A program made the position numbers and the translations under genes. A DNA stretch of 64,000 bases, taken from Mycobacterium sherrisii. GTDB lineage: Bacteria > Actinomycetota > Actinomycetes > Mycobacteriales > Mycobacteriaceae. Positions 31,227 through 42,191 of the stretch are shown here, in pieces. The notes under the pieces were generated by a model. That model saw only the letters and a program-made list of their open reading frames with translations. It was not told the origin of the DNA and ran no database searches. Each line of letters begins with the position of its first letter. Position 1 is the first letter of the stretch. The stretch is taken from positions 89,591 to 153,590 of the forward strand of contig NZ_LQPT01000082.1 of NCBI RefSeq assembly GCF_002102355.1, in the 5' to 3' direction.

Positions 31227-32464
31227 CGCCGTCGCCAGAGCCGCACGGGCAGCGCGGTCAGTCCGTGCATCAGGGTGCTGTTGCGGTATCGCAGGATAAC
31301 GTTGCCGTCCAACGTGATTCGCTCGAATCGATCGAGCAGCCGTCCGATCGCGATCTCCCCCTCCAGGCGGGCCAGCGGCGCTCCCAGACAGTGATGGATG
31401 CCGTGCCCGAACGCGAGATGCGGGTTGGGAGTCCTGGCCACGTCGAGGACATCCGGATTTTCGAACTGTCGTTCGTCGTGGTTGGCACCGAGCAGCGCGA
31501 TCAGCACCAGTTGCCCCGCGGGAATCTCTATTTCACCCAGGCGAATCGGTGCGGTGCTATACCGCATGGTTGCCGTGTTGAGCGGGCTTTCGAACCGGAG
31601 GAACTCTTCTACCGCAACGGGCAGTAGGCGCGGGTCGGCGCGCAGTGTCGCAAGCTGAGATGGGTTGTGCAGCAAGGCGAATATCCCGTTGCCGATCAGG
31701 TTCACCGTGGTCTCGTAGCCCGCCAGAATCAGCAGATACGCGGTCGCCAGCAACTCTTCCCGGGAAAGTCGGTCCACGGGAGCGTTGACCAATGCGCTGA
31801 GCAGATCATCGGTGGGCAGCGTGCGCTTGCCCTCGATCAACCCGGTCAGCAATTCGATCAACGCGTTCTCGGCGTTGGTCAGTTCAGCGGGGTCGGTGCT
31901 GGTGAGCAAGGGTTCGCAGAGCAGGCGAAAGCGGTCGCGAGCAGCGGGCGGCACCCCCAGTAACGTGCCGATGACCCCCAGCGGCAGCCGGATGGCGTAC
32001 GCCTGCATCAAGTCCACCACCGCGCCGCCGTCGGCGGCTCGGGCAACAGCATCGAGCAACTCGTCGGCGATACCGACGATGTCGGGGCGCATCCGGCGCA
32101 CACTGCCGGCGGTGAACTCCTTCGTCAGCAGTTTGCGCAGCCGGGTGTGATCGGGCGGGTCCTGTTGCAGCATATGGCTATTCAGTGCTGGCGTGTACGG
32201 AGCGTGGTCACCGGGCGGGAGGAACTCGGCCAGCCCCCACCAGTCCTTGCTCAATCGTGGGTCGGCCAGCATGGCCCGCGCCTCGGTGTAGCGGGTGATC
32301 AGCCACGCCTGCGTCGCACCCCAAATCGCGACGCGGTGGGCCGGGGCCTCGGCATTGAGCCGACGGTAGTAGGCACGCGGGTCCTGAATGAATGCCCGGC
32401 CCAACCGCACTGGACTATCCGGCGTCGCGGGATGCGCACCGATCCAAGCTGGATCTAGGGTCAT
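31223..32464 (-). CDS. Cytochrome P450
   Basis: About 413 residues, soluble bacterial class. The I-helix oxygen-binding segment is LLILAGYETTVN (A-G-x-E-T), the K-helix ExxR is EEFLR, and the haem loop FGHGIHHCLG has the axial cysteine. It should use ferredoxin and reductase from elsewhere, as none is adjacent. Substrate unknown. The frame is open to a GTG at 32488, but ATG 32464 gives the usual start MTLDPAWIG. It lies 29 bases after the MmyB-type regulator and overlaps the small membrane protein gene. Confidence 0.93.
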   Translation of the reverse strand: MTLDPAWIGAHPATPDSPVRLGRAFIQDPRAYYRRLNAEAPAHRVAIWGATQAWLITRYTEARAMLADPRLSKDWWGLAEFLPPGDHAPYTPALNSHMLQQDPPDHTRLRKLLTKEFTAGSVRRMRPDIVGIADELLDAVARAADGGAVVDLMQAYAIRLPLGVIGTLLGVPPAARDRFRLLCEPLLTSTDPAELTNAENALIELLTGLIEGKRTLPTDDLLSALVNAPVDRLSREELLATAYLLILAGYETTVNLIGNGIFALLHNPSQLATLRADPRLLPVAVEEFLRFESPLNTATMRYSTAPIRLGEIEIPAGQLVLIALLGANHDERQFENPDVLDVARTPNPHLAFGHGIHHCLGAPLARLEGEIAIGRLLDRFERITLDGNVILRYRNSTLMHGLTALPVRLWRRR

Positions 32465-32493
32465 ATCTCGAATCGTGTGGGCGCACACCGCAG

Positions 32494-33324
32494 TTATCCA
32501 GGACGCATGATTCCTGGTTGTCCGACTCCCAGGCTCAGCCGGCGCATGCCATCCTCCGATTCAGAGCGGGGTTCGGCCCAATACGAAACCAGCACATGAC
32601 CGGTCGCGGGCAAAATCATCTGCTGATAGTTGAGGGTGAGCTTGCCCACCCGCGGATGGTTGACCAGCATCACCCCGGCGGGCTCGTATCTGACATCGTG
32701 CCGTTCCCAGAGCTGACGGAACCGTGGGCTTTGTTCGATCAAATCGTCGACCAGTCTGATCAGCGCGGGGTCGGGCCGCTGACCGTACAGGACGCGGATC
32801 AGGGACACCGCCCACTCGGTGAGTGGTTTCCAATTGCGGTAGAAGTTGCGTGCGGCCGGGTCACCGAACAATTCCCGCATGGTGTTAAACCCCACCCCAA
32901 AGTACGGCGACAGTGCGGCGGCCAGGTTGTTGGCGACGACCGTGTTGATGCCGGGGTCCACCACGTGCGCCGCGGTCAGTGGCCAGCCGTCGATCAGCCC
33001 CTGCAGTCCGGGATGCAAGTCCCGTAACGGCTCAACGGCGGCGACGGACCGGTGTCGGGTCAGGTTTCGCATGTAGGCCACCGCATCGTCGTCCAGTTTC
33101 AGGGCCCGGCTCAGCGCGGTGAGAACCTGATCCGACGGATGCTCTTCGCGGCCCTGCTCGAGGCGCAGGTAATAGTCCGTGCTGATGTTGGCCAGGATCG
33201 CCACCTCCTCCCGGCGTAAACCGGCCACCCGTCGGCGCCCGCCGGCCGGCAGACCGACGTCCGCCGGCTGCACCAGGCTTCGGCGGGCGCGCAGAAACTG
33301 TGCCAGGGCGGATCTTTCGGTCAC
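32494..33324 (-). CDS. MmyB-type XRE transcriptional regulator
   Basis: About 276 residues. An N-terminal helix-turn-helix (ALAQFLRARRSLVQPADVGL, then GLRREEVAILANISTDYYLR with RLEQGR) is joined to the MmyB-like C-terminal ligand-binding domain, with NTVVANNLAAALSPYF and ERHDVRYEPAG. These regulators are common beside redox enzymes in actinobacteria and are proposed to bind small hydrophobic ligands. It precedes the P450 by 29 bases on the same strand and probably controls that operon, perhaps also the divergent PE/PPE side. GTG 33324 or TTG 33333 can start it. Confidence 0.9.
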   Translation of the reverse strand: MTERSALAQFLRARRSLVQPADVGLPAGGRRRVAGLRREEVAILANISTDYYLRLEQGREEHPSDQVLTALSRALKLDDDAVAYMRNLTRHRSVAAVEPLRDLHPGLQGLIDGWPLTAAHVVDPGINTVVANNLAAALSPYFGVGFNTMRELFGDPAARNFYRNWKPLTEWAVSLIRVLYGQRPDPALIRLVDDLIEQSPRFRQLWERHDVRYEPAGVMLVNHPRVGKLTLNYQQMILPATGHVLVSYWAEPRSESEDGMRRLSLGVGQPGIMRPG

Positions 33325-33399
33325 GGGGGCCAATCGTTGCGGGGGAGTCGGGGTGGGGATCGGCTCCGTCTGGTCGAGCCATGAGGGCGGATCAGCTGC

Positions 33400-33525
33400 T
33401 CAGGCCAGCATAACGGCGCTGCCGGCCAGCACTCGAAGGACGCTGGCGGACCGCAGCGGCCCAGGGCTATCAGCACCATGGGGCCGCAGGATAACGGCAA
33501 TTCGGTCGGTGTCGGAGTTATTCAT
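33400..33525 (-). CDS. Possible small protein, 41 residues
   Basis: ATG 33525 is preceded by a well-placed GGAG (6-base spacing) and opens a 41-residue frame (MNNSDTDRIAVILRPHGADS...) ending in a mildly hydrophobic tail. It sits in the control region between the MmyB-type regulator and the PE gene. No family recognised; it may be a real small peptide or chance. The frame extends further upstream to 33654 without a better start. Confidence 0.3.
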   Translation of the reverse strand: MNNSDTDRIAVILRPHGADSPGPLRSASVLRVLAGSAVMLA

Positions 33526-33746
33526 GGCAAACTCCAAACATATTGGTTCATATGATCTTTCATACCAAAGGCAAATGTGCCAGCGTGCTCGATCAACACG
33601 GTGAACACTTATCGAATCCGTCGTGAATTGGCCCGTGCGGGCTGTTATCTCCACAGCGGCCGGGTCTAACGTGGCGAGTCGTCTGTTTCAGAAGCCGGCG
33701 TGGGCTACTGAAAGTTGGTGAGTTATAGGGTTTTTGAGGAGGGGAC
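33526..33746. promoter_or_regulatory. Control region between the regulator/P450 side and the PE/PPE side
   Basis: AT-richer than its surroundings. It contains an inverted repeat TTGGT-N16-ACCAA around 33542-33568 with a TCATATGA palindrome inside, a plausible regulator site. No tRNA or coding sequence seen. The PE gene ribosome site (GGAGGGG) is at its right end. The region 33325-33399 shows nothing I can name. Confidence 0.35.
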
Positions 33747-34046
33747 ATGTCCTTTTTGCGAGCGCAGCCAGAAGTGCTGAACGCGGTGGCAGCAGGACTG
33801 TTCGGCGTCAACGAAGCGGTGCGAGAAGGTGGCGCCGCGGCGGCCACATCGACGACCGGAGTTGTCCCGGCGGCCGCGGACGTGGTCTCGATATTGACTG
33901 CGGCACAATTTTCTTCGCACGCGCAGCTTTTTCAAGTGATAAGCGCCGAGGCTGCGGTTGTTCGGGAACAATTGGCCACCACGCTGAAGATCAGCGCCGG
34001 TTCGTACGCCGCCACGGAAATGGCGAATCTGAGCACGGTCGGTTAG
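33747..34046 (+). CDS. PE family protein (PE32-like)
   Basis: 99 residues, only the PE domain: MSFLRAQPEVLNAVAAGLFG and the helical hairpin ending with the YxxxD/E-like region SYAATEMANL. No PGRS extension. PE proteins pair with PPE proteins and are exported by type VII secretion. It precedes the PPE gene by 12 bases and follows GGAGGGG. Synteny (beside lpqG in M. tuberculosis) equates it with PE32, Rv3622c. Confidence 0.93.
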   Translation: MSFLRAQPEVLNAVAAGLFGVNEAVREGGAAAATSTTGVVPAAADVVSILTAAQFSSHAQLFQVISAEAAVVREQLATTLKISAGSYAATEMANLSTVG

Positions 34047-34058
34047 GCGAGGAATACG

Positions 34059-35303
34059 ATGCTGGATTTCGCACAGCTACCGCCGGAGATCAATTCGGCG
34101 CTGATGTATGCCGGGCCCGGTTCGGGGCCGCTGCTGGCGGCCGCCGCGGCGTGGGAGGCGCTGGCCGCCGAGCTGCACGCGGCGTCCGCCACCTACGGCG
34201 CGTTGATAGCCAGCCTCACCGACGGTCCCTGGGAGGGACCGTCGGCCTCCGCCATGCTGGCCGCGGCGGTGCCTCAAGTGGTCTGGCTACGTGAGACCGC
34301 GGGGCAGGCCGAGGAGGCCGGTGCTCAGGCCGCGGCCGCGGCGGCCGCGTTCGAGGCGGCGTTCGCCGGAACGGTACCCCCGCCGGTGGTTGCGGCGAAC
34401 CGGGCGTTGCTGCTGGAGCTCTTGGCCACGAACTTCCTCGGCCAGAACACGGCAGCGATCGCGGCCGTCGAGACCGAATACGCCGAAATGTGGGCCCAAG
34501 ACGCGGGGGCGATGTACGGGTACGCGGGCGCGTCGGCCACCGCCGCCAAACTGCCGCAGCCGCAGTCGGCGGCCCCCGCCACCGACCCCGCCGGGACGGC
34601 CGGGCAGGCCGCCGCGGTGGCGCAGGCCGCGGGGAGCACCGCCGGCACCAACGCCCGAGGTCTGACCACGGTGCCACAAACGTTGTCCGCGCTGGCCGGA
34701 ACTGGAACCAACACGTCCCAGTCGCCCGGGCTGTCGTTCGGGGGCATCGGGATGAACGACGAGGGTGACGGGTTTGCGCTGAGCGGCCCGCTGGGCGACT
34801 TCTTCGAAGGCCTCACCGGCTCACAGGAATTGGACGCCAGCTCGCCGTTCGACATGTTCATCCGGTTGGTGTCGCCCACCCGGCTGTTCACCACCGCCTT
34901 CAAGGACGTTCAAAGCATTGCGCAGGGTTTTGCGCCCCAGGCCGCAAAGGCCGCCACGGAAGGCGCGGCGAAGGCGGCCGAGGGCGCCGCGAAGGCCATC
35001 GAGGCGGTGCCACACGCGTTGAATGGCGCCCTGGGCAATGCCGTCGGCGCGGCGGGCCGGGCGGCGTCCGTCGGCGGTCTATCCGTCCCGGCGTCGTGGG
35101 GAGCGGTCACCCCGACGGCCGGCCCGGCCATCGTGACGCTCAACGGCACCACCGCGGCCGCGACCCAGCCGGCGACCCACGCGGTCGGTGGCATGCCGCT
35201 GCTGGGTAGTGGCGCCGCCCGCAGCGTCGGGGCCGCTCACTTTGCGCCGCCCCGTTACGGATTCAAGCCCACGATCATCACTCACCCGCCGGCGGGCGGG
35301 TAG
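34059..35303 (+). CDS. PPE family protein, PPE-SVP subgroup (PPE65-like)
   Basis: 414 residues, close to PPE65 (Rv3621c). The N-terminal PPE domain (~1-175) starts [19 protein letters not shown] and contains the WxG-like GPWEGPSA. The C-terminal region holds GGLSVPASW, the SVP signature, followed by an Ala/Gly/Pro-rich end. It is presumably exported as a dimer with the PE protein. The esx pair that follows PPE65 in M. tuberculosis is absent; the next gene is convergent and only 12 bases away. Confidence 0.94.
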   Translation: MLDFAQLPPEINSALMYAGPGSGPLLAAAAAWEALAAELHAASATYGALIASLTDGPWEGPSASAMLAAAVPQVVWLRETAGQAEEAGAQAAAAAAAFEAAFAGTVPPPVVAANRALLLELLATNFLGQNTAAIAAVETEYAEMWAQDAGAMYGYAGASATAAKLPQPQSAAPATDPAGTAGQAAAVAQAAGSTAGTNARGLTTVPQTLSALAGTGTNTSQSPGLSFGGIGMNDEGDGFALSGPLGDFFEGLTGSQELDASSPFDMFIRLVSPTRLFTTAFKDVQSIAQGFAPQAAKAATEGAAKAAEGAAKAIEAVPHALNGALGNAVGAAGRAASVGGLSVPASWGAVTPTAGPAIVTLNGTTAAATQPATHAVGGMPLLGSGAARSVGAAHFAPPRYGFKPTIITHPPAGG

Positions 35304-35315
35304 CAGGACGACCGA

Positions 35316-36329
35316 TCACGGCGTGACCAGGATCTTGCCGTGCCGTTCGGGGTCGGCCAGGTCGTCGAACGCGGCGCCGACCCCGTCCAGGCCCACCTCG
35401 CCAGTGATCAGCGCAGTGACGTCCGTTTCGCCCTCGGCCAGTCCGCGCAGCGACTCGGCGAACTCTTCGGGGGTGTAGGCCAAGCAGAACTGCACGTTGA
35501 TCTCTTTGGCGATCGCGAAGAACGGGTGAAAGGTGTCGGCCTCCATGCAGACCCCCGCGACGACCAGGCGGGTGCCCGGACGGGCCCGCAGCAGCACGTC
35601 GCCGATGATGCCGGGCACGCCGATCGCCTCGAACACCACCGCCGGTTGGACCGTGTCGAAGGGTGAACCGTCGGCGGCATCGAGTGTCTGGTGAGCGCCC
35701 ACGGTGGTGGCCAGCTCGCGCCTCTTGGTCGAAAAGCCGGATGCCACAATGTTTTCCACACCACGCGCCCGCAGGGCGGCGATGATCGCGACACCGATCG
35801 GGCCGCAGCCCAGCACCAGGGCCGTCTCGCCGGCAGCGATGTTGGACTTATTGACGGCGTGCAGCCCCACCGCCATCGGCTCGGTCAGGGCGGCGTGCTT
35901 GAGATCCAGCCCGTTGGGGATGGGCAGCAGTAGCGGTGCGGACAGCAGCATCCGTTCGGCATAGCCGCCGACGGTGTGATTGCTGTACACGATCGGCTCG
36001 ACACCCGTGGCGGACAGCAGCACCGGGATCGACGTGACCATGGTCCCGGCCGGATGGGTGTCGGTATCGGGTCCCGCCTCGAGCACCTCGGCGCTGAATT
36101 CGTGGCCCATGAAGATGTCGCGCGTCAGATCCACCGCCGTGCCACCCGAGCCCCGCATGACCCGCTCGGTCATGTCCAGCATTTGCCTGCCGTGCGCGGC
36201 GAAATGCAGGTCGGAGCCGCAGATTCCGCAGGCCCGGATGGCCACCAGTACCTGGCCGGGCCCGGGTATCGGGCCGGGGACGTCGTCGCGCGGGACCATA
36301 CGGCCGTCGCGCAACACCGCGGCACGCAT
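35316..36329 (-). CDS. Zinc-dependent alcohol dehydrogenase-family oxidoreductase
   Basis: 337 residues, medium-chain dehydrogenase. Catalytic-zinc motif CGICGSDLH (~35-43) and GHEF (~75) supply the ligands, and the nucleotide-binding turn is LGCGPIGVAI (~173). The usual four-cysteine structural zinc loop is not seen, the region instead reading FAAHGRQMLDMTERVMRG. Substrate unknown. ATG 36329 follows AGGAAG; GTG 36332 directly precedes it. It is the third gene of a tightly overlapping ephA-LLM-ADH operon. Confidence 0.88.
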   Translation of the reverse strand: MRAAVLRDGRMVPRDDVPGPIPGPGQVLVAIRACGICGSDLHFAAHGRQMLDMTERVMRGSGGTAVDLTRDIFMGHEFSAEVLEAGPDTDTHPAGTMVTSIPVLLSATGVEPIVYSNHTVGGYAERMLLSAPLLLPIPNGLDLKHAALTEPMAVGLHAVNKSNIAAGETALVLGCGPIGVAIIAALRARGVENIVASGFSTKRRELATTVGAHQTLDAADGSPFDTVQPAVVFEAIGVPGIIGDVLLRARPGTRLVVAGVCMEADTFHPFFAIAKEINVQFCLAYTPEEFAESLRGLAEGETDVTALITGEVGLDGVGAAFDDLADPERHGKILVTP

Positions 36330-37516
36330 CACCGCACCGCGTCTTCCTGCTCGCCGACGTGCTCGGTGATGGCCTGCACGACGGCCTCGCCGGCGCGGCC
36401 GATCAGTTGGTCGCGGCGGTCTTTGGCCCAGTCGTGCGATGCCCGTGCCGCCGCGAGTTGGCCCTTGAAATGCGGGATCACCTTGCGGGCGACCAGATCG
36501 TAAGAATGGTAGGTCGCTTCGGGGGAGGCCCAGTCATGGCCGAGCATCAGCAACGTCCCGAATCCGCCCGACCGTTCCAGCAGGTCTTCGATGTGGGCGA
36601 TGGCGTCATCGGGTGTGCCTATGCAGCAATTCCCTTTCGCCGCATAGTCTTCGACGAACTCATACGGTGATTGCGTGCCCTCGACGGTGTTGGCCAGCGG
36701 CACGAAGCCCGCCGCGCCGAAGTAGTTGGCGAAATCCTGCAGACCGTACGTGCAATCCTGGATCGCCTGTTCGCGGGTGTCGGCGATGTGCATGATGGAC
36801 AGCACTCGCCAATCGGCGCGGTCCGGTTCGCCGCGGCCCGCCTTGGCGGCCTGTTCGCGCACGATCTCCCAGGTGGTTTCCAGCGCCGCGTAGCCACCGG
36901 GCACCGACATCGACAGCGACAGCAACGACGTCCCCATCGCACCGGCCAGGCGCGGACCGGACGGCGAAATCATTGCCGCCGTTGAGATTTCCGGGTATGG
37001 CCAGGTGTAAGGACGGATGTGCAGTTGCGCATCGCGCAAGGTGAACCAGTCGGTGTGCCGGTCGATGCGTTCGGTCGGGCCCGCGCGGAACAGCGCCAGG
37101 ATCGCCTCCAGCGACTCCTGCATCATGTGCCGTTGATCGACCGGGTCGATGCCCATCATGTAAGCGTCCGACGGCAACGCCCCGGGTCCGGTGCCGAACA
37201 TCACCCGGCCGCGGGTCAAATGGTCCAGCAGCACCCAGCGGTCGGCCACCATCAGCGGGTGATGGTAGGGCAGCGAGACCACGCCGGTGCCCAGCCGGAT
37301 GTGCTTGGTTCGTTCCGCCGCAGCGGCGATGAACACCTCCGGGCAGGCGATCAATTCGTAACCGCCGGAATGATGTTCACCGAACCAGGCTTCGTCGTAG
37401 CCCAGGCGGTCCAGTGCGACGACGCGTTCCATGTCGTATTCCAGTGCCACCGTAGGCGATTGGCCGATCGGATGAAACGGCGTGATAAACACACCGAAAC
37501 GAAGCGGGGCAGTCAC
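36329..37516 (-). CDS. LLM-class (luciferase-like) flavin monooxygenase (Rv3618-like)
   Basis: 395 residues, equal to Rv3618. The fold is shown by LRFGVFITPFHP at the N terminus, GYDEAWFGEHHSGGYELIACPEVFIAA, RIRLGTGVVSLPYHHP-type strand-helix sequence, and LTRGRVMFGTGPGALPSDA. The enzyme would use FMNH2 or F420H2; which cofactor cannot be told by eye. GTG 37516 overlaps the ephA stop (GTGA) and its own stop touches the ADH start, so the three genes are translationally coupled. Confidence 0.9.
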   Translation of the reverse strand: MTAPLRFGVFITPFHPIGQSPTVALEYDMERVVALDRLGYDEAWFGEHHSGGYELIACPEVFIAAAAERTKHIRLGTGVVSLPYHHPLMVADRWVLLDHLTRGRVMFGTGPGALPSDAYMMGIDPVDQRHMMQESLEAILALFRAGPTERIDRHTDWFTLRDAQLHIRPYTWPYPEISTAAMISPSGPRLAGAMGTSLLSLSMSVPGGYAALETTWEIVREQAAKAGRGEPDRADWRVLSIMHIADTREQAIQDCTYGLQDFANYFGAAGFVPLANTVEGTQSPYEFVEDYAAKGNCCIGTPDDAIAHIEDLLERSGGFGTLLMLGHDWASPEATYHSYDLVARKVIPHFKGQLAAARASHDWAKDRRDQLIGRAGEAVVQAITEHVGEQEDAVR

Positions 37517-38481
37517 CGCAACTCCAATCCGTCGAGAAATTCCAGCAGTATCGAGTTGACCTCGTCGGGTCGTTCTTGTTGCAGCCAGTGTCCCGCGCCT
37601 TCGATCATCACCTGCCGATACGGGCCCGAGATGAGCTCGCCCGCCCGATCGGCCGGGGTGAAGGCCAGCACGGGATCGGTTGTGCCGCCGATGAATAGGC
37701 AGGGGACCGGGATTTTCGCGCCGGCCAGCTCGGCGGTGATCTCCCAGTTGCGGTCGAAATTGCGATACCAGTTCAGGCCGCCGGTGAACCCGGTGCGGGA
37801 GAATTCCGCGATGTAGTGGTCGAGTTCGTCCTGGCTGATCCAGTCCGGCAACACCTGAGCGTCGGGCAGCCGTTCGATGAGGCCCTCGGGGCCCGGCGCC
37901 AGCATCCGCACCGCGGCCTCCTGGTCGCCGGGCGCGGCCGAACCACCCATGATGCGGCGGATGAAGCGCGCGGGCTCGGCGTTGAGCTCGGCATCGGCGA
38001 CGCCGGGCTCTTGGAAGTAGAGGATGTAGAAGAAGTTCTCGCCGAACCTGCTGCGCCACACCTGGGTCGGCGGCGCCTTGGAGCGCGGCGTGGGCGGGAC
38101 GCTCAACCCCGCCACCGCGGCGACCCGGTCCGGGTGCAGCAGCGGCGCGGTCCAGGCGACCGGGGCGCCCCAGTCGTGGCCGACCCAAACCGCCCGCTCG
38201 GCACCGACATCGTCGAGCAACCCGACGATGTCGGTGGTCAGCTCCCGGATGTTGTAGGCGTCGATCGCCGCCGGGCGCGACGATCCGCCGTACCCCCGCT
38301 GATCGGGGGCGAGCACGTGGTAGCCGACCTGTGCGAGCGCCGGAATCTGGTGACGCCAGGAGTAGGACAACTCGGGAAACCCGTGCGCCAAGACGACCAC
38401 CGGCGCTCCGCGCTCACCGGCCTCGACGACTCGGAGCCGCACCCCATTGGTCTCCACTAACCGTTCGGTAGATGTGGGCAC
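37513..38481 (-). CDS. ephA: Epoxide hydrolase EphA
   Basis: 322 residues, exactly the length of Rv3617. Alpha/beta hydrolase with oxyanion motif HGFP (~33), nucleophile Asp in GHDWGAP (~106-112), and catalytic His in GAGHWLQQERPDEV near the end. Cap-domain Tyr residues (YFQEP, WYRNF) match epoxide hydrolases, which open epoxides to diols via an ester intermediate. GTG 38481 gives MPTSTERLVET; the open frame to 38631 adds an unrelated N terminus. In M. tuberculosis ephA is next to espA; here the neighbour is a glyoxalase-fold gene. Confidence 0.94.
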   Translation of the reverse strand: MPTSTERLVETNGVRLRVVEAGERGAPVVVLAHGFPELSYSWRHQIPALAQVGYHVLAPDQRGYGGSSRPAAIDAYNIRELTTDIVGLLDDVGAERAVWVGHDWGAPVAWTAPLLHPDRVAAVAGLSVPPTPRSKAPPTQVWRSRFGENFFYILYFQEPGVADAELNAEPARFIRRIMGGSAAPGDQEAAVRMLAPGPEGLIERLPDAQVLPDWISQDELDHYIAEFSRTGFTGGLNWYRNFDRNWEITAELAGAKIPVPCLFIGGTTDPVLAFTPADRAGELISGPYRQVMIEGAGHWLQQERPDEVNSILLEFLDGLELR

Positions 38482-38611
38482 CAACACACCAAAGCACAAC
38501 CCCAATCGGCTGAGAAGTACTCGGCGAGCTTGAAAGGGGGTTGAAAATGGGCGTCGCAGGCTTGCCTCCGCGATGGGGGCGCCACGGCAACAGCGGAACG
38601 GAGGCGAGCGG

Positions 38612-39028
38612 GTGAGGAGGCTGGACCACATCGTGTTGTGGACGAAGGATCCGCACTCATCGATGGACTTTTACACGAAGGTTGTGGGCCTCGCGCCCGT
38701 GCGCTTCACCGAATTCGAGGCCGGTGAGGCGCCGTTCCCGAGTGTGCGGGTGTGCGAGGACTCGATCATCGACCTGGTGCCGCTGGCCAGCGTCGACGGC
38801 GTGGAAACGCTGACCAACAGCCGCGGCAGTGCCGGCCATCCGGTCAATCACGTGTGCCTGGCGCTGTCGAAGGCCGAGTACGACGTCCTGGACCGACGGC
38901 TGCGGGACGCGGGTGTGGACACCAGCGCCCGGCTGACCCGCAGCTACGGTGCCCGGGGATGGGCGCCGCACGGGTTCTACTTTTCCGACCCCGACGGCAA
39001 CGTGATCGAAGCCCGCCATTACGACTAG
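38612..39028 (+). CDS. VOC/glyoxalase-fold protein
   Basis: 138 residues, two beta-alpha-beta-beta-beta modules. The first begins LDHIVLWTKDPHSSMDFYTKVVGL, the second HVCLALSKAEYDVLDRRL, and it ends with FYFSDPDGNVIEARHY. Metal ligands fit the family: His near the start, His of HVCLAL, and Glu of IEARHY. Likely a glyoxalase/dioxygenase-superfamily enzyme, substrate unknown. GTG 38612 follows GGAGG. It is divergent from ephA and followed by ftsH after ~180 bases. Confidence 0.88.
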   Translation: MRRLDHIVLWTKDPHSSMDFYTKVVGLAPVRFTEFEAGEAPFPSVRVCEDSIIDLVPLASVDGVETLTNSRGSAGHPVNHVCLALSKAEYDVLDRRLRDAGVDTSARLTRSYGARGWAPHGFYFSDPDGNVIEARHYD

Positions 39029-39212
39029 CGGGGCATGCCCGAACCGATTTGCGGTGCTGTGAATCGCTGCGCAGGAAACATCGGGAACCCGCCGCTCGTT
39101 GTCCGGGCAGCACGGTGAAGACCGCTGCGCTCCGGCATTGCCGGAGCTAGCGGTAGCCTGAACTTTCCAGCTGCGTGTATCGGAAGGACCTGGCCGAAAC
39201 GGCCGATGATTG

Positions 39213-41567
<2,355 letters not shown>

Positions 41568-41582
41568 CGAACGGAGAATTCG

Positions 41583-42191
41583 ATGGTGATGCCGGATACC
41601 CGCACCGCGCCACACCGTGTACGGGCGTTCGACCAGCCGCGCGCGGAAGCAGCGGTCCGCGAGTTGTTGTACGCCATCGGCGAAGACCCCGATCGAGATG
41701 GGTTGCGGGACACGCCGGCCCGGGTGGCCCGCGCGTACCGGGAGATGTTCTCCGGCCTCTACACCGAGCCCGACGCGGTGCTCAACACCATGTTCGACGA
41801 GGACCACGACGAGCTGGTCATCGTCAAAGAGATTCCGCTGTACTCGACGTGTGAGCATCACCTGGTGTCGTTTCACGGGGTGGCCCATGTCGGCTACATC
41901 CCCGGCCCGGACGGCCGGGTGACCGGCCTGTCGAAAATCGCTCGGCTGGTTGACCTTTACGCCAAACGGCCGCAGGTGCAAGAGCGGCTCACCAGCCAGA
42001 TCGCCGATGCCCTGGTGAACCGGCTCGCTCCCCGCGGGGTGATCGTGGTGGTCGAGGCGGAGCATCTGTGCATGGCGATGCGCGGTGTCCGCAAGCCCGG
42101 CGCCATCACCACCACCTCGGCGGTGCGCGGGCAGTTCAAGACCGATGCCGCCTCTCGAGCCGAAGCACTCGACCTCATCCTGCGTAAGTGA
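41583..42191 (+). CDS. folE: GTP cyclohydrolase I
   Basis: 202 residues. It contains [13 protein letters not shown], the zinc site [41 protein letters not shown], and the C-terminal [17 protein letters not shown], with cysteine and histidines in place for zinc and GTP binding. It makes dihydroneopterin triphosphate from GTP, the first step of folate synthesis. It overlaps folP by 4 bases (GTGA). Confidence 0.97.
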   Translation: MVMPDTRTAPHRVRAFDQPRAEAAVRELLYAIGEDPDRDGLRDTPARVARAYREMFSGLYTEPDAVLNTMFDEDHDELVIVKEIPLYSTCEHHLVSFHGVAHVGYIPGPDGRVTGLSKIARLVDLYAKRPQVQERLTSQIADALVNRLAPRGVIVVVEAEHLCMAMRGVRKPGAITTTSAVRGQFKTDAASRAEALDLILRK

